Positions 23,529 through 32,380 of a DNA stretch of 64,000 nucleotides are shown here, piece by piece. The position numbers and the translations under genes were made by a program. The stretch's first letter is position 1; each line of letters starts with the position of its first letter. The notes beneath the pieces were generated by a model. That model was not told where the DNA came from. It ran no database searches and was given only the letters and a program-made list of their open reading frames with translations. Source of the stretch: an uncultured Collinsella sp. (GTDB taxonomy: Bacteria > Actinomycetota > Coriobacteriia > Coriobacteriales > Coriobacteriaceae); the NCBI GenBank assembly GCA_900541205.1, contig UQIV01000010.1, positions 1 to 64,000 of the forward strand, read 5' to 3'.

Positions 23529-24239
23529 TTACCAGGGTGTTCTGGCTGTTGAGGACTCGATGGCATCGTGGCGTTTGAGCTCGCGGCGCATGGTTTGCGA
23601 ATTGAGCCAGGCTGCCTGCCAGCCACGGATGGGGTAGCGCGTCTGGTCGAGCTCAAACTGCGTATAGCCGCAGGCGTTGATGATCGTCGTTCCACACACA
23701 TGCTGCCGCTTGCGCTGAAAATCGTAACCGTAGCTTTGGTGTACATGCCCATGCACCATGTAGTCGGCCCCCCAGGACTCAAGCGCCGTGTTAAAGCACT
23801 CAAACCCTCGATGCGGCAGATCGTCCAGATCACCCATACCGGCGGCGGGTGCATGGGTAAGCAGAATGTCGCACCCGCCGACCATCCTAACCTTACGCGA
23901 CAGCTTACGCATGCGCTTGGACATCTCGCGTTCGGTGTACATGTTGGCGCCGTCGCGATAACGCATGGACCCGCCAAGGCCCGCAATGCGAATCCCTCGG
24001 TACGTGTACACGCTGTCTTCCACGCAGATACATCCGCCCGGTGCATGACGTGCGTAGCGATCATCGTGATTGCCGCGCACGTAGATGAGCGGCTTGTTGA
24101 TGACCGTAACCAAAAACTCAAGATAGTCCGGGTCCAGATCGCCGGCGGACAAAATCAGGTCGACTCCCTCAAAGCGTTCCTTGTGAAAGCACTCCCAAAG
24201 GCATCGTTCTTCGGTATCGGCTATGGCAAGGATTTTCAT
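23529..24239 (-). CDS. Metallophosphoesterase family protein
   Basis: A 236-residue calcineurin-like phosphoesterase. Metal-binding motifs in order: an altered first motif IADTEE (residues 6-11, Asp kept but the usual D-x-H replaced by D-T-E), GDLDPD (about 33), GNHDDRY (about 56-62), THAP (about 128) and GHVHQSYG (about 163). The loss of the first His is worth noting. It overlaps the preceding gene by 4 bases (ATGA), so it is coupled to the ParB-like/BMP protein. Substrate unknown. Confidence 0.85.
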   Translation of the reverse strand: MKILAIADTEERCLWECFHKERFEGVDLILSAGDLDPDYLEFLVTVINKPLIYVRGNHDDRYARHAPGGCICVEDSVYTYRGIRIAGLGGSMRYRDGANMYTEREMSKRMRKLSRKVRMVGGCDILLTHAPAAGMGDLDDLPHRGFECFNTALESWGADYMVHGHVHQSYGYDFQRKRQHVCGTTIINACGYTQFELDQTRYPIRGWQAAWLNSQTMRRELKRHDAIESSTARTPW

Positions 24240-26152
24240 AGGGCAGGGACTTTCGGCTCATCGTCGAGCTGCGGAATGGTGCCTACCACGTTATCCGCCA
24301 GCCAATTCATCTCGACAATCTGCGTGCTCGGCAGCGGAGGGAAGCCTTCGATCTGTACCACGCCGTTCTGGCTGTGGAGCTCGCCGCCAAAGGGGTTGAT
24401 GGATCCCTCGACAATGCCGTTGCGGAGCAACTGCACGAGTTTGCGCGTCTGGTAGGGTAGGCCCGGAGCGTAACGGATGTCGATAACGCCGGAGCTCATG
24501 CCGTACCAGTAGTTGACGGCGCGCACTTGGTTGTCATCGCTGGTCTCGTCCCACGTGCCGTGCAGAAGGCTGCGAACGATGAGCTCGTAGTAACGGCCCC
24601 AGTTCCATACCGGCATGGCGATGCCGGAAACCTTGCCATCGACCAGGCGGTGGAGTCCGTAGGCCGTGGGGTCTTCGAGCGACTTTGACATGTCAGCGCC
24701 GGTCATGATGCTCACGCCTTCGCGGCACATGGCCTCGGCAAGACCGCCGGCGGGCACATCGCCCCAGGTGAGGATAATTTGCGCGCGGGGGTCGAGCAGC
24801 GAGGCGCCGATGGCAAAGGCATTGATCTCGCTGAGCGCGCCGGATGCGAAGACCGACGCGTGGTAGCCGATGCGATGGTTGTCCGCCATGCTGGCGGCAA
24901 GGGCGCCTAGGAGGAACTTGGCCTCGTACATCTTGCCAAAGTACGAACGAACGCTTTGGTGGGGAAGGCCGATAGAGCAGTTAAGGAACCGAACCTGGGG
25001 ATACTCAACGGCAGCTCTGAGCGTGTATTCCATCAGGCGGTGCGAGGTCGAGAAGATGACGCTGTCTCCATGTTTGACAGCCGTTTCCACGGCGGCGTAG
25101 AACACGTCCGGATCGTGACAGTCCTCGAACGCCTCGGTGCGCACGATACCGTCAAAGTGCTCATCGAGATACTGACGTCCTTGGTCGTGCAGACTGTCCC
25201 AGCTCGACGTCGCACAGGGGAACTCATGGATAAAGGCGATGCGCAGGGGGTTGGCCGCCGAATAGACGGTCTTGCCCATAAAGAAGTTGAGCACGCCGGA
25301 GGTGGACTTGGCGGGCGTCTCCTCCTCGTCGATGCTCGGTGCTTCGACAAGATCGACCTTGTCCTCGTCATTTTTGCCGGCAATGACCAGCTCGCGCCAA
25401 ATCTTGCACAGGCGGTTTACGACGATATCCGTCGGCGTATCCAGTAGGCGGTCCTGGTTGTACACATTGAGGTAGACGAGCATGGCGTCGGCAGGCGTAA
25501 TGTCCAGGTGGTCGCCGCCTGCGCGAAGGTAGGCGCGCTTAAAGAGCAGGAAGGTGTGGCGCAGGTAGTCGACCTTTTTCTGCGGCCATTTTTCGATAAG
25601 GTTCTGACCGAGCATCTTGGCGAGCGTTTCGTAGCTTCCCTCACGCGAGAACTCGATCTCGTATAGGGGGCAGACGCGCCAAAACGCGCAGAACTCACCG
25701 TACAGGCGGCTTTCGACGGAATCCCATGTGCCGGGGTAGAGACGGGTGACCCTGGCCGAAACCGTTGGAGCGTCCAGGAATTTGAGGACACTGACGCGTT
25801 TGTTGCCTTCCTGGACATAGAACCGATGCATGAACTCGGTGACGATGATGGGGTCGCGATAGCCCTCGGTTACCTGGATGTCGTAGAGGTTGGACCACTT
25901 GCGGGCGAACTCGGTGTTAAACGGAAGCAGGGGCATAAAGTTACACGAAAAGGCGGACTGACGGCCTTTGGTGACCGTGCCGACGACCATTTCGAGCGGA
26001 ATATCCCTTAGGCCGACATTCTCTCGCTGGCCTAAGGGGAGCTGAGCAACCAAACTGTCGAGGTCCGTAAGGTATGGATGCTCGCTTTGGCTGATGGCGC
26101 GACGGCGTCCCTGCTCGCCGCGCTTGCGTGCTTGACGATAGGCCTCTTCCAT
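24236..26152 (-). CDS. Cytosolic ParB-like / BMP (PnrA-like) fusion protein
   Basis: A 638-residue protein without a signal peptide. Residues about 40-180 resemble a ParB/sulfiredoxin-type domain, with FYVQEGNKRVSVLKFL as the signature. Residues about 300-600 match the BMP/PnrA nucleoside-binding periplasmic-protein fold (PLRIAFIHEFP, MADNHRIGYHASVFASGALSEINAFAIGA, ILTWGDVPAGG). In ABC importers the BMP domain is a lipoprotein; here it should be intracellular and act as a sensor. Proteins of this layout occur in other gut anaerobes. The partner is the metallophosphoesterase that overlaps it by 4 bases. Confidence 0.78.
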   Translation of the reverse strand: MEEAYRQARKRGEQGRRRAISQSEHPYLTDLDSLVAQLPLGQRENVGLRDIPLEMVVGTVTKGRQSAFSCNFMPLLPFNTEFARKWSNLYDIQVTEGYRDPIIVTEFMHRFYVQEGNKRVSVLKFLDAPTVSARVTRLYPGTWDSVESRLYGEFCAFWRVCPLYEIEFSREGSYETLAKMLGQNLIEKWPQKKVDYLRHTFLLFKRAYLRAGGDHLDITPADAMLVYLNVYNQDRLLDTPTDIVVNRLCKIWRELVIAGKNDEDKVDLVEAPSIDEEETPAKSTSGVLNFFMGKTVYSAANPLRIAFIHEFPCATSSWDSLHDQGRQYLDEHFDGIVRTEAFEDCHDPDVFYAAVETAVKHGDSVIFSTSHRLMEYTLRAAVEYPQVRFLNCSIGLPHQSVRSYFGKMYEAKFLLGALAASMADNHRIGYHASVFASGALSEINAFAIGASLLDPRAQIILTWGDVPAGGLAEAMCREGVSIMTGADMSKSLEDPTAYGLHRLVDGKVSGIAMPVWNWGRYYELIVRSLLHGTWDETSDDNQVRAVNYWYGMSSGVIDIRYAPGLPYQTRKLVQLLRNGIVEGSINPFGGELHSQNGVVQIEGFPPLPSTQIVEMNWLADNVVGTIPQLDDEPKVPAL

Positions 26153-26207
26153 GGTGTCTACTCCCTTAGTCGTTTAAACAACGATATGAACCATGGTACC
26201 ACGAATG

Positions 26208-26247
26208 AAAACCACTACAAAGATGCCTGTCCCCTTTGCGGTGGTTT
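26208..26247. repeat. Small hairpin with CCTGTCCC loop
   Basis: AAACCACTACAAAG pairs with CTTTGCGGTGGTTT; the loop holds GCCTGTCCC. It overlaps the stop codon of the minus-strand mscS-like gene. Confidence 0.7.
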
Positions 26248-27013
26248 AGGCGATGATGGGGGCGATGGCGCGGATGCAGGCGTCGGCTGCCGTGAAAGTA
26301 GTGCTGTCGTCGCTGACGATAAAGATGATCTTTCCTTTGATGCCAAAGTCGCCGATTTCGCTAAAGAGTACGTAGGGCTCCTTGTCAAAGCCCGAGATGG
26401 GCGAGACGGCCGTTTTGGTTGCGCTCGTGAGCTCGTCTGCCAGCACGTCAAGGGAAGCCCACTTAGACGTGTCCTTTACGGCAACGGGCACGGCCACGCG
26501 CCCAAAGGGCATCAAATGCACGAGCGTGTTCTTGGAGATGTTGGAATTGGGCACAATGATGGTCTGTCCACAGGCATCCTCAATCGTTGTATGGCGCCAA
26601 GTGATGTCTTGGACCACGCCGGATACGCCGCCGACCTCGATATTGTCGCCGGGTTTGATGATGCCCATAAACGTCACCTGCATGCCGCCGATAAGGTTTG
26701 ACAGCGTGTCCTGAAAGCCGAGCGAGATGGCGATGCCGCCGACGCCAAGAGCGGCGACGAGCGCGTTTGCGTTAATGCCAAAGCAGTTGTCGAGGATAAA
26801 GCTGCCGCCAATCATCCAGATGACGGCGCGCGCGATGTTGATGAAGATACTCGATGCCGGAAGCGGGTTATCGTCTCGGTTGAGCAGATGGTTCAGGGTC
26901 TTGGATACGACCTTGGCGGCGACGGCGGTGCCTATCGCCAAGATGACGGCCCAGATGATGTTGTGGACCCACCGTTGCTCAAAGAAATGAAGAATCGGTT
27001 CAAACAATTCCAT
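26246..27013 (-). CDS. MscS-family small-conductance mechanosensitive channel
   Basis: A 255-residue membrane channel that opens under membrane tension. Three hydrophobic helices fill residues 15-130. The pore-lining helix and following beta domain carry LGVGGIAISLGFQDTLSNLIGG (about 107-128), a close fit to the MscS core. A C-terminal alpha/beta domain follows. ATG 27013 is chosen because GGAGG lies 10 bases upstream; longer in-frame starts lack one. Confidence 0.92.
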   Translation of the reverse strand: MELFEPILHFFEQRWVHNIIWAVILAIGTAVAAKVVSKTLNHLLNRDDNPLPASSIFINIARAVIWMIGGSFILDNCFGINANALVAALGVGGIAISLGFQDTLSNLIGGMQVTFMGIIKPGDNIEVGGVSGVVQDITWRHTTIEDACGQTIIVPNSNISKNTLVHLMPFGRVAVPVAVKDTSKWASLDVLADELTSATKTAVSPISGFDKEPYVLFSEIGDFGIKGKIIFIVSDDSTTFTAADACIRAIAPIIA

Positions 27014-27058
27014 GTAGGGAAAACCTCCTAATGATCGTTCAACCATGATACCCACCAA

Positions 27059-27090
27059 GAAGCCCGTCCGATCAAATTCGGACGGGCTTC
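27059..27090 (-). terminator. Terminator downstream of the 5'-nucleotidase gene
   Basis: GAAGCCCGTCCG pairs perfectly with CGGACGGGCTTC. On the minus strand it is followed by TTGGTGGGTAT, only moderately T-rich. Confidence 0.65.
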
Positions 27091-27142
27091 TGTGCTCGAT
27101 ATAAGGTTTACGCGGCAGGGCTGTAAGGCCCGGCGGTGTAGC

Positions 27143-29167
27143 TTAGCGTCGACGCTTCCAGATAATGCCAAGAATGATGACGATGATGCCGCCGATAAGG
27201 CACGCGCCAACTACTGCCAGCGTGCGGTCTCCCGTTGCGGCGAGCTTACCGGTCGTCTTCTTGGTGATGACCTCCGTGGTCGTCTTGTCCGTCTTAGGCG
27301 AGGGCTTAGGCGTCGGGGCCGGTGTGGGCGTGGGGTCCACGGCTGCGGAGCCGAAGCTGATGGTGCCGGCGAGTCCGGCCATCTTGCTCTCCCAGCCGTT
27401 CTGCCCAATCAGCGCCCTCAGCGCCGCCTCACACGTGCCCCACTCGGTGTACTTGGTGGCGTGTGCAAAGGTGGGAAAGTCGGTCGTGTTGGTGATGATG
27501 TAGTTGTTGGTGGCGACGGTATAGGTCTTGGTGGGATCGAGCATGCTGCCGTCTTTGGTGAGTGTGGCACTCACAATGCGCTTGCCTTCGGGCTGCGTCC
27601 AATCAATCGTCACGTTGATGCCGCCAAAGGAGAGAACGCTGCCAGAGTCATCGCGCCACTTGTACTTGTCTTGCGCCTCCTGCTCGGTATGGCCGGCTGC
27701 CACGTAGGCTTGCTGAAGCTCGTAGCTGTGATTGCACTCGTCGCTGATCTGCAGTGAGTGCTCGAGCGCTGCGAGGAAGTCCGCGCCGGTCATGATCCAG
27801 GTCTCCACGGTGTTGCCGTAGGGCGAGATAGCGATGACGTTGCCGGCGGTCACATCGCCCGCAGAGATGCCACCGCGGATGCCACCGGCGTTTTCGATAG
27901 CGAGGTCCGCGCCCGTCAAGGCAAGATAGGAGCCGCAAATCACGTGGCCGATGGTCTGGGCCTTGGTGGTGTCGCCCTCCTTGCTGGGGCGGAAATCGGT
28001 GGTGCGCACCATTTCCCAACCATGCGTGCCTGCGGCGTCCTCGCCGTAGAAATAGTTGGTGGTGGATGTGCCGAGCACCTTGTTCGATTCGTTTTCAAAG
28101 TCCTCGTCGAGCGGCTTGATCTTGTTGCGGACGGCTTCAAGGCGGCTTTGGTAGTCGGAGCCCTTGTCGGGGTCTGCCAAAAGGTCGTTGACGTTCTTGG
28201 CGGTGTAGAGCTTCTCGTCGCTGTCGTCTGTAGGGACCGTGACCGTGTCATCGTCGGTCGTCTCGGTGCCATTCGTGTCGTATTTGTACGGAATGGAAAG
28301 CAGCCCCACCTCGGCAAAGGCGCTGCCTGCCTCGGCAACGTGGATCGTCTTGCCGTCGGCTCCCGTTACCTTCTCGTTAAGGTTGATGTGCTCGTGGCCT
28401 GCGATAAGGGCATCGACGCCACGGAGCCGCGTGGCAAAGGTCTTGGCGTCGAGTGTGTGCGCGATACACACAACAACATCGCAGCCCTCCCTGCGCAGCT
28501 GCTCTGCCTCGGTATTGATGGCGTTCGCGGCACTCGAGAACGACGTGCCCGCGACCAGGTCCGCGCGCAGCGAGGATCCCAGCGACTCATCCATGGCACC
28601 CACGACGCCGACCTTGATTTTGTAGTCGAATGTGGAGTGATCCTCGCTATCCTCCCAGGTGCGATTGAGCGTCTTCGTGATGCTCGAGCTCCATACGCCG
28701 CTCGTAGACTTCGCGTTCGCGCAGAGCATGGCGAAGGGCGTGCCGGTGGTGCTGTAGCCGGTCATGGTGCGGAGTTTGTCCGCGCCGTAGCTCCAGTCGT
28801 GGTTGCCTGGCGTGGTCGCGTCGTAGCCGTCGGCGTAGAAGGTGTCCATGAGCTCGGCGATGCTCTTGCCCTCGCTCATGGTGGCAAAGGACTGCCCGTG
28901 GAAGGTATCGCCTGCATCGAGCAGAAGATCGGGGGCGCTGCTTTGGGCGCTATAGAGAACCGCCAGTCCGTCAAAGCCGACAGTGCCGGTGCCCTTGCTT
29001 GCGTTGTGGCTGTACTTGTAGCTGCCGTGGATGTCGTTGGTGTGCATGACGGCCACGGAGCCGTCAATAGCGGCGGGCAGGTTTCCCGCGAAAGCGAGGC
29101 TTGGGATGCCTGCGAGCGCGCCGGCAAACAACGCGGCGGCTAACGCAAGGCGGGGGAGTCTTTTCAT
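27143..29167 (-). CDS. Surface-anchored 5'-nucleotidase / 2',3'-cyclic phosphodiesterase family protein
   Basis: A 674-residue exported enzyme of the UshA/CpdB family that frees nucleosides from nucleotides outside the cell. A signal peptide (1-27) ends AFA. The metallophosphatase domain has HTNDIHGSY (about 42-50), DAGDTFHGQSF, GNHDWSYG and GHEHIN. The 5'-nucleotidase C-terminal domain (about 360-590) follows. A Thr/Pro-rich wall spacer then leads to LAATG, a hydrophobic helix and a KRRR tail, a cell-wall sorting signal. LAxTG is the motif of class E sortases in actinobacteria. No sortase gene lies nearby. Confidence 0.92.
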   Translation of the reverse strand: MKRLPRLALAAALFAGALAGIPSLAFAGNLPAAIDGSVAVMHTNDIHGSYKYSHNASKGTGTVGFDGLAVLYSAQSSAPDLLLDAGDTFHGQSFATMSEGKSIAELMDTFYADGYDATTPGNHDWSYGADKLRTMTGYSTTGTPFAMLCANAKSTSGVWSSSITKTLNRTWEDSEDHSTFDYKIKVGVVGAMDESLGSSLRADLVAGTSFSSAANAINTEAEQLRREGCDVVVCIAHTLDAKTFATRLRGVDALIAGHEHINLNEKVTGADGKTIHVAEAGSAFAEVGLLSIPYKYDTNGTETTDDDTVTVPTDDSDEKLYTAKNVNDLLADPDKGSDYQSRLEAVRNKIKPLDEDFENESNKVLGTSTTNYFYGEDAAGTHGWEMVRTTDFRPSKEGDTTKAQTIGHVICGSYLALTGADLAIENAGGIRGGISAGDVTAGNVIAISPYGNTVETWIMTGADFLAALEHSLQISDECNHSYELQQAYVAAGHTEQEAQDKYKWRDDSGSVLSFGGINVTIDWTQPEGKRIVSATLTKDGSMLDPTKTYTVATNNYIITNTTDFPTFAHATKYTEWGTCEAALRALIGQNGWESKMAGLAGTISFGSAAVDPTPTPAPTPKPSPKTDKTTTEVITKKTTGKLAATGDRTLAVVGACLIGGIIVIILGIIWKRRR

Positions 29168-29231
29168 GGCAGTTTCCTTAGTCCTTAGCCAGAATGTCTG
29201 ATTGAATATCGGATTATCGACATAATATGCG

Positions 29232-29271
29232 AAAACCGCCGCAAGGGCGTCTGTCCCTTTGCGGCGGTTTT
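29232..29271. repeat. Small hairpin with CTGTCCC loop
   Basis: AAAACCGCCGCAAGGG pairs with CCCTTTGCGGCGGTTTT; the loop reads CGTCTGT and the right arm begins CCCTTTG. It lies between the start of the 5'-nucleotidase gene and the end of the ABC ATPase gene. Confidence 0.7.
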
Positions 29272-29286
29272 GGCGTTTGCGCAGAT

Positions 29287-29327
29287 AAAACCTACCAAAA
29301 TAAACCTGTCCCGTTTTGGCAGGTTTT
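29287..29327. repeat. Small hairpin with CCTGTCCC loop, neighbouring copy
   Basis: AAAACCTACCAAAA pairs with TTTTGGCAGGTTTT around TAAACCTGTCCCG. The arms differ from the copy 55 bases upstream, but the loop core is the same. It overlaps the stop codon of the ABC ATPase gene and could end its transcript. Confidence 0.7.
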
Positions 29328-30120
29328 AGCTTAGCAGCATGCGGTCGTTGGCGAGCTCGCCGCCCGAGACCTCCTCGAACTTCTGCAGCAGGTCGGCTAC
29401 GGTGAGCGACTTCTTCTCATTGCCCGCCACGTCGTAGATCACGTGGCCTTCGTGCATCATGATCAGACGGTTGCCCAGACGGATAGCGTCGTTCATGTTG
29501 TGCGTGACCATGAGCGTGGTCAGGTGGTTCTCGTCGACGATCTCCTCGGTCAGGTTGAGCACCTTAGAGGCCGTCTTGGGGTCGAGGGCCGCGGTGTGCT
29601 CGTCGAGCAGCAGCAGGCGCGGCCTGGTGAGCGTGGCCATCAATAGGGTGAGTGCCTGGCGCTGGCCGCCCGAGAGCAGGCCGACCTTGGCGTTGAGACG
29701 CGTGTCCAGACCAAGGTCCAGGCGCTTGAGCAGCTCAACGTACTCATCTTTCTCGGCCTTGGTGACGCCCCACGAAAGGCCGCGACGCTGGCCGCGACGC
29801 TTGGCGAGGGCCAGGTTCTCGGCAATCTGCATGTCGGCTGCGGTGCCGCGCATGGGGTCCTGGAACACGCGGCCCAGGTACTTGGCACGCTGCGACTCGC
29901 TCAGACGCGAGATATCGTTGCCGTCGAGCTCGATAACGCCCGAATCGAGCGGATATACGCCGGCGATCATGTTGAGCAGCGTGGACTTGCCGGCGCCGTT
30001 GCCGCCAATCACGGTTACAAAGTCGCCGTCGTTAAGGGTAAGCTCGACGCCGGTGAGCGCGCGCTTCTCGGTGACGGTGCCCTTGTTAAAGGTCTTCTTG
30101 ACGTGCGAGAGCTTAAGCAT
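29326..30120 (-). CDS. ABC transporter ATP-binding protein
   Basis: A 264-residue nucleotide-binding subunit. Walker A is GGNGAGKST (about 40-48), the signature LSGGQRQALTLLMA is at about 152-165 and Walker B is LLLLDEHTAALDP (about 173-185), followed by the switch His in VTHN. It partners the permease, whose 3' end it overlaps by 8 bases, and the lipoprotein at 31,240. The start at 30120 (MLKLSHVKKTF) has AAGGGGG about 8 bases upstream; the ATG three codons earlier is too close. Confidence 0.93.
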   Translation of the reverse strand: MLKLSHVKKTFNKGTVTEKRALTGVELTLNDGDFVTVIGGNGAGKSTLLNMIAGVYPLDSGVIELDGNDISRLSESQRAKYLGRVFQDPMRGTAADMQIAENLALAKRRGQRRGLSWGVTKAEKDEYVELLKRLDLGLDTRLNAKVGLLSGGQRQALTLLMATLTRPRLLLLDEHTAALDPKTASKVLNLTEEIVDENHLTTLMVTHNMNDAIRLGNRLIMMHEGHVIYDVAGNEKKSLTVADLLQKFEEVSGGELANDRMLLS

Positions 30121-31036
30121 CTGCTTCATCCCCCTTCGTGTAGGAGCTGCGGAGCTTATAGCGCTCCCAAACCACGGGCACACACAGGGCCACGGCGACA
30201 ATCACGGCGGAGAGCAGCTTCATGTCGTTGGCGTCCATGCCCAACTGCAGCACGATGGCGCGGATGAGGAAGTACACCACGGAGCCAAAGACGGCGGAGG
30301 CCAGGCGAACACTAAACTGCGTGAGACCGCCGGGCAGCAGGCGGCCGAGCACCTCACCGATAACAATGGCGGCAAGACCGATAACGATGGCACCGGTGCC
30401 CATACCAATGTCGGCGTACTTTTGGCTCTGGCAGATGAGCGCGCCCGAAAGCCCGATGAGGGCGTTGGAGAGCACGAGGGCGATCATCTTGGTGGAGTTG
30501 GTGTTAACGCCCAGGGCGCGGATCATGTACTCGTTGTTGCCGGTGGCGCGCAGCGCCGAGCCGATCTCGGTGCCAAAGAACCAATACAGGATGGCAACGA
30601 TAGCCACGGCGAGCAGGATGCCCAAGATGATGGCAACGGTGGACTGCGGCAGACCGGTCATATTGCTGACGGCCGAAAACACGGTGCCCTTGGCAAGAAT
30701 GGGCGTATTGGACTTGCCCATGATGCGCAGGTTGATGGACCACAGGCTGATCTGGGTGAGGATTCCGGCGAGGATCGCGGGAATCTCAAAGACGGTGGTC
30801 AAAATGCCCGTGACGGCGCCCGCGATGGCGCCGGCGCACATGCCGGCCAGCACGGCGAGCAGCGGGTCGACGTTGTTATTGACGATGAGCACAGCGCAGA
30901 CGCAGCCGCCGAGGGCAAAGCTGCCGTCGCAGGTCATATCGGGAATATCGAGTAGGCGGAACGTGATAAACACGCCAAGCACCATAATGCCCCAGAGGAC
31001 GCCCTGCGAAACGGCGCCCTGCAATGCAATGAGCAT
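30113..31036 (-). CDS. ABC transporter permease (TrpY/LivH-like)
   Basis: A 307-residue permease with eight or more hydrophobic helices. It is of the branched-chain amino acid/TrpXYZ type that pairs with PF04392 binding lipoproteins. Motifs include LDIPDMTCDGSFALGG and ALRATGNNEYMIRALGVNTN, the cytoplasmic coupling loop. AGGAGG precedes the ATG. Substrate is unproven; relatives carry tryptophan, tyrosine or other small molecules. Confidence 0.9.
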   Translation of the reverse strand: MLIALQGAVSQGVLWGIMVLGVFITFRLLDIPDMTCDGSFALGGCVCAVLIVNNNVDPLLAVLAGMCAGAIAGAVTGILTTVFEIPAILAGILTQISLWSINLRIMGKSNTPILAKGTVFSAVSNMTGLPQSTVAIILGILLAVAIVAILYWFFGTEIGSALRATGNNEYMIRALGVNTNSTKMIALVLSNALIGLSGALICQSQKYADIGMGTGAIVIGLAAIVIGEVLGRLLPGGLTQFSVRLASAVFGSVVYFLIRAIVLQLGMDANDMKLLSAVIVAVALCVPVVWERYKLRSSYTKGDEADA

Positions 31037-31140
31037 GCTTCATACCTCCTAGGATAGGGTGGACACGTGATTCACCATAATAGCGGTAACAATGCATAGA
31101 AGAGCTGCGGACAGACGTTTTGTTTTACCTGAAACAAGCA

Positions 31141-31170
31141 GGGCGGACGCCGGTCTACAGCGCCCGCCCC
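31141..31170 (-). promoter_or_regulatory. Intercistronic hairpin between binding-protein and permease genes
   Basis: GGGCGGACGC (31141-31150) pairs with GCGCCCGCCC (31160-31169). There is no T run. Hairpins here commonly protect the upstream mRNA, so the binding protein is made in excess over the membrane subunits. The rest of the 203-base gap shows no gene. Confidence 0.55.
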
Positions 31171-31239
31171 TGTGGCTCAGATATTGAATAACGCGGCTAA
31201 AGCGCGAGCACGGGCTCTAGGCGCATGCCGCGTATGGCA

Positions 31240-32220
31240 TTACGCGTCCAGAGCGGAAAGGTCGATGCCCAGGGCCTCGGCCATTTCGTCGTTCTTGACG
31301 ACGACCAGGTCCTTGCTCGAGAGGTGCTTGATAGGCATGTCTTCGGGCTTGGCCTCGCCCTTCAGGATCTTAACGGCCATCTCACCCGCGGCGTAGCCCA
31401 GATCCTCGTAATTGATGGAGAGGGTGAACAGGCCGCCGGCCATGCACATGCCCTCCTCGCCAGTCACGAAGGGAAGCTTGTTCTCCTTGCAGATCTGGCC
31501 CACCTGCGAGGCGCCCGCGGCGATGGTGTTGTCGGTGGGGGAGTACAGCGCGTCGACCTTGCCCACGGCAGACTCGACGACGGACTGAATCTCGTTGGAG
31601 CTCGAGACGGTGAAGTCAGTGTACTCGAGGCCCAGCTTGTCGAGCTCCTTCTTGGCGGCCTTGATCTGGACGTCGGAGTTGGACTCGGCGGTGCAGTAGA
31701 GCAGGCCGACCTTCTTAACGTCGGGCAGGACCTTCTGCATCATCTCGAGCTGCTCGGCGACCGGGGTGAGGTCGGAAGCGCCCGTGACGTTGGTGCCCGG
31801 CTTGTCGTTGTCCTGGACCAGGCCGGAGGCGGCGTAGTCGGTGATGGCACAGCCCACGATGGGGATATCGGCCGTGGCGCCGGCGGCAGCCTGCGCGGCG
31901 GGCGTGGCGATGGCATAAATCAGGTTGACGTTGTCGCCCACAAACTTGTCGGCAATGGACTTACACGTGGACTGGTCGTTCTGGGCGTTCTTCTGGTCGA
32001 TCTTGACCTTAAGGCCACTCTTCTTGATGGCCTTGACGAAGCCGTCGTTGGCGGCATCGAGCGCGGAGTGCTCGGTGAGCTGCAGAACGCCGATGGTGTA
32101 GTCGGAACCGGCGGCAGCAGAGCCGGAACCAGAGTTGCCGCCGCATCCGGCGAGCGGGGCGAGCGCGAGCAGGCCGGCGGAGACCAGAAGGCTCCTGCGA
32201 CTGATGGTGATGTCCTTCAT
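31240..32220 (-). CDS. ABC transporter substrate-binding lipoprotein (TrpX-like, PF04392)
   Basis: A 326-residue lipoprotein. The signal has a twin-Arg-like start (ISRRSLLVSAG) and a lipobox LAGCGG (Cys at about 26). The mature part fits the ABC_sub_bind fold: IGVLQLTEHSALDAANDGF, NLIYAIATPAAQAA and VGLLYCTAESNSDVQIKAA. It is the first gene of the importer. ATG 32220 follows GGGGGTAATGAT. A promoter with -10 TATAGT and a short TGCACT/AGTGCA stem lies upstream at 32,250-32,310. Confidence 0.92.
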   Translation of the reverse strand: MKDITISRRSLLVSAGLLALAPLAGCGGNSGSGSAAAGSDYTIGVLQLTEHSALDAANDGFVKAIKKSGLKVKIDQKNAQNDQSTCKSIADKFVGDNVNLIYAIATPAAQAAAGATADIPIVGCAITDYAASGLVQDNDKPGTNVTGASDLTPVAEQLEMMQKVLPDVKKVGLLYCTAESNSDVQIKAAKKELDKLGLEYTDFTVSSSNEIQSVVESAVGKVDALYSPTDNTIAAGASQVGQICKENKLPFVTGEEGMCMAGGLFTLSINYEDLGYAAGEMAVKILKGEAKPEDMPIKHLSSKDLVVVKNDEMAEALGIDLSALDA

Positions 32221-32380
32221 ATCATTACCCCCAGTATAAAAATGGCTGGAAACACTGCACTGGGACAAAGTGCAAGTGGAACTATAGTAGCGCTGATGTC
32301 CATTTTTACAACAGCCTGGCGGGTTTTTTAATACAGAATCGGATGGGCGGTACGGGTAGTCGAATGGGCGGCGGAGGGTC

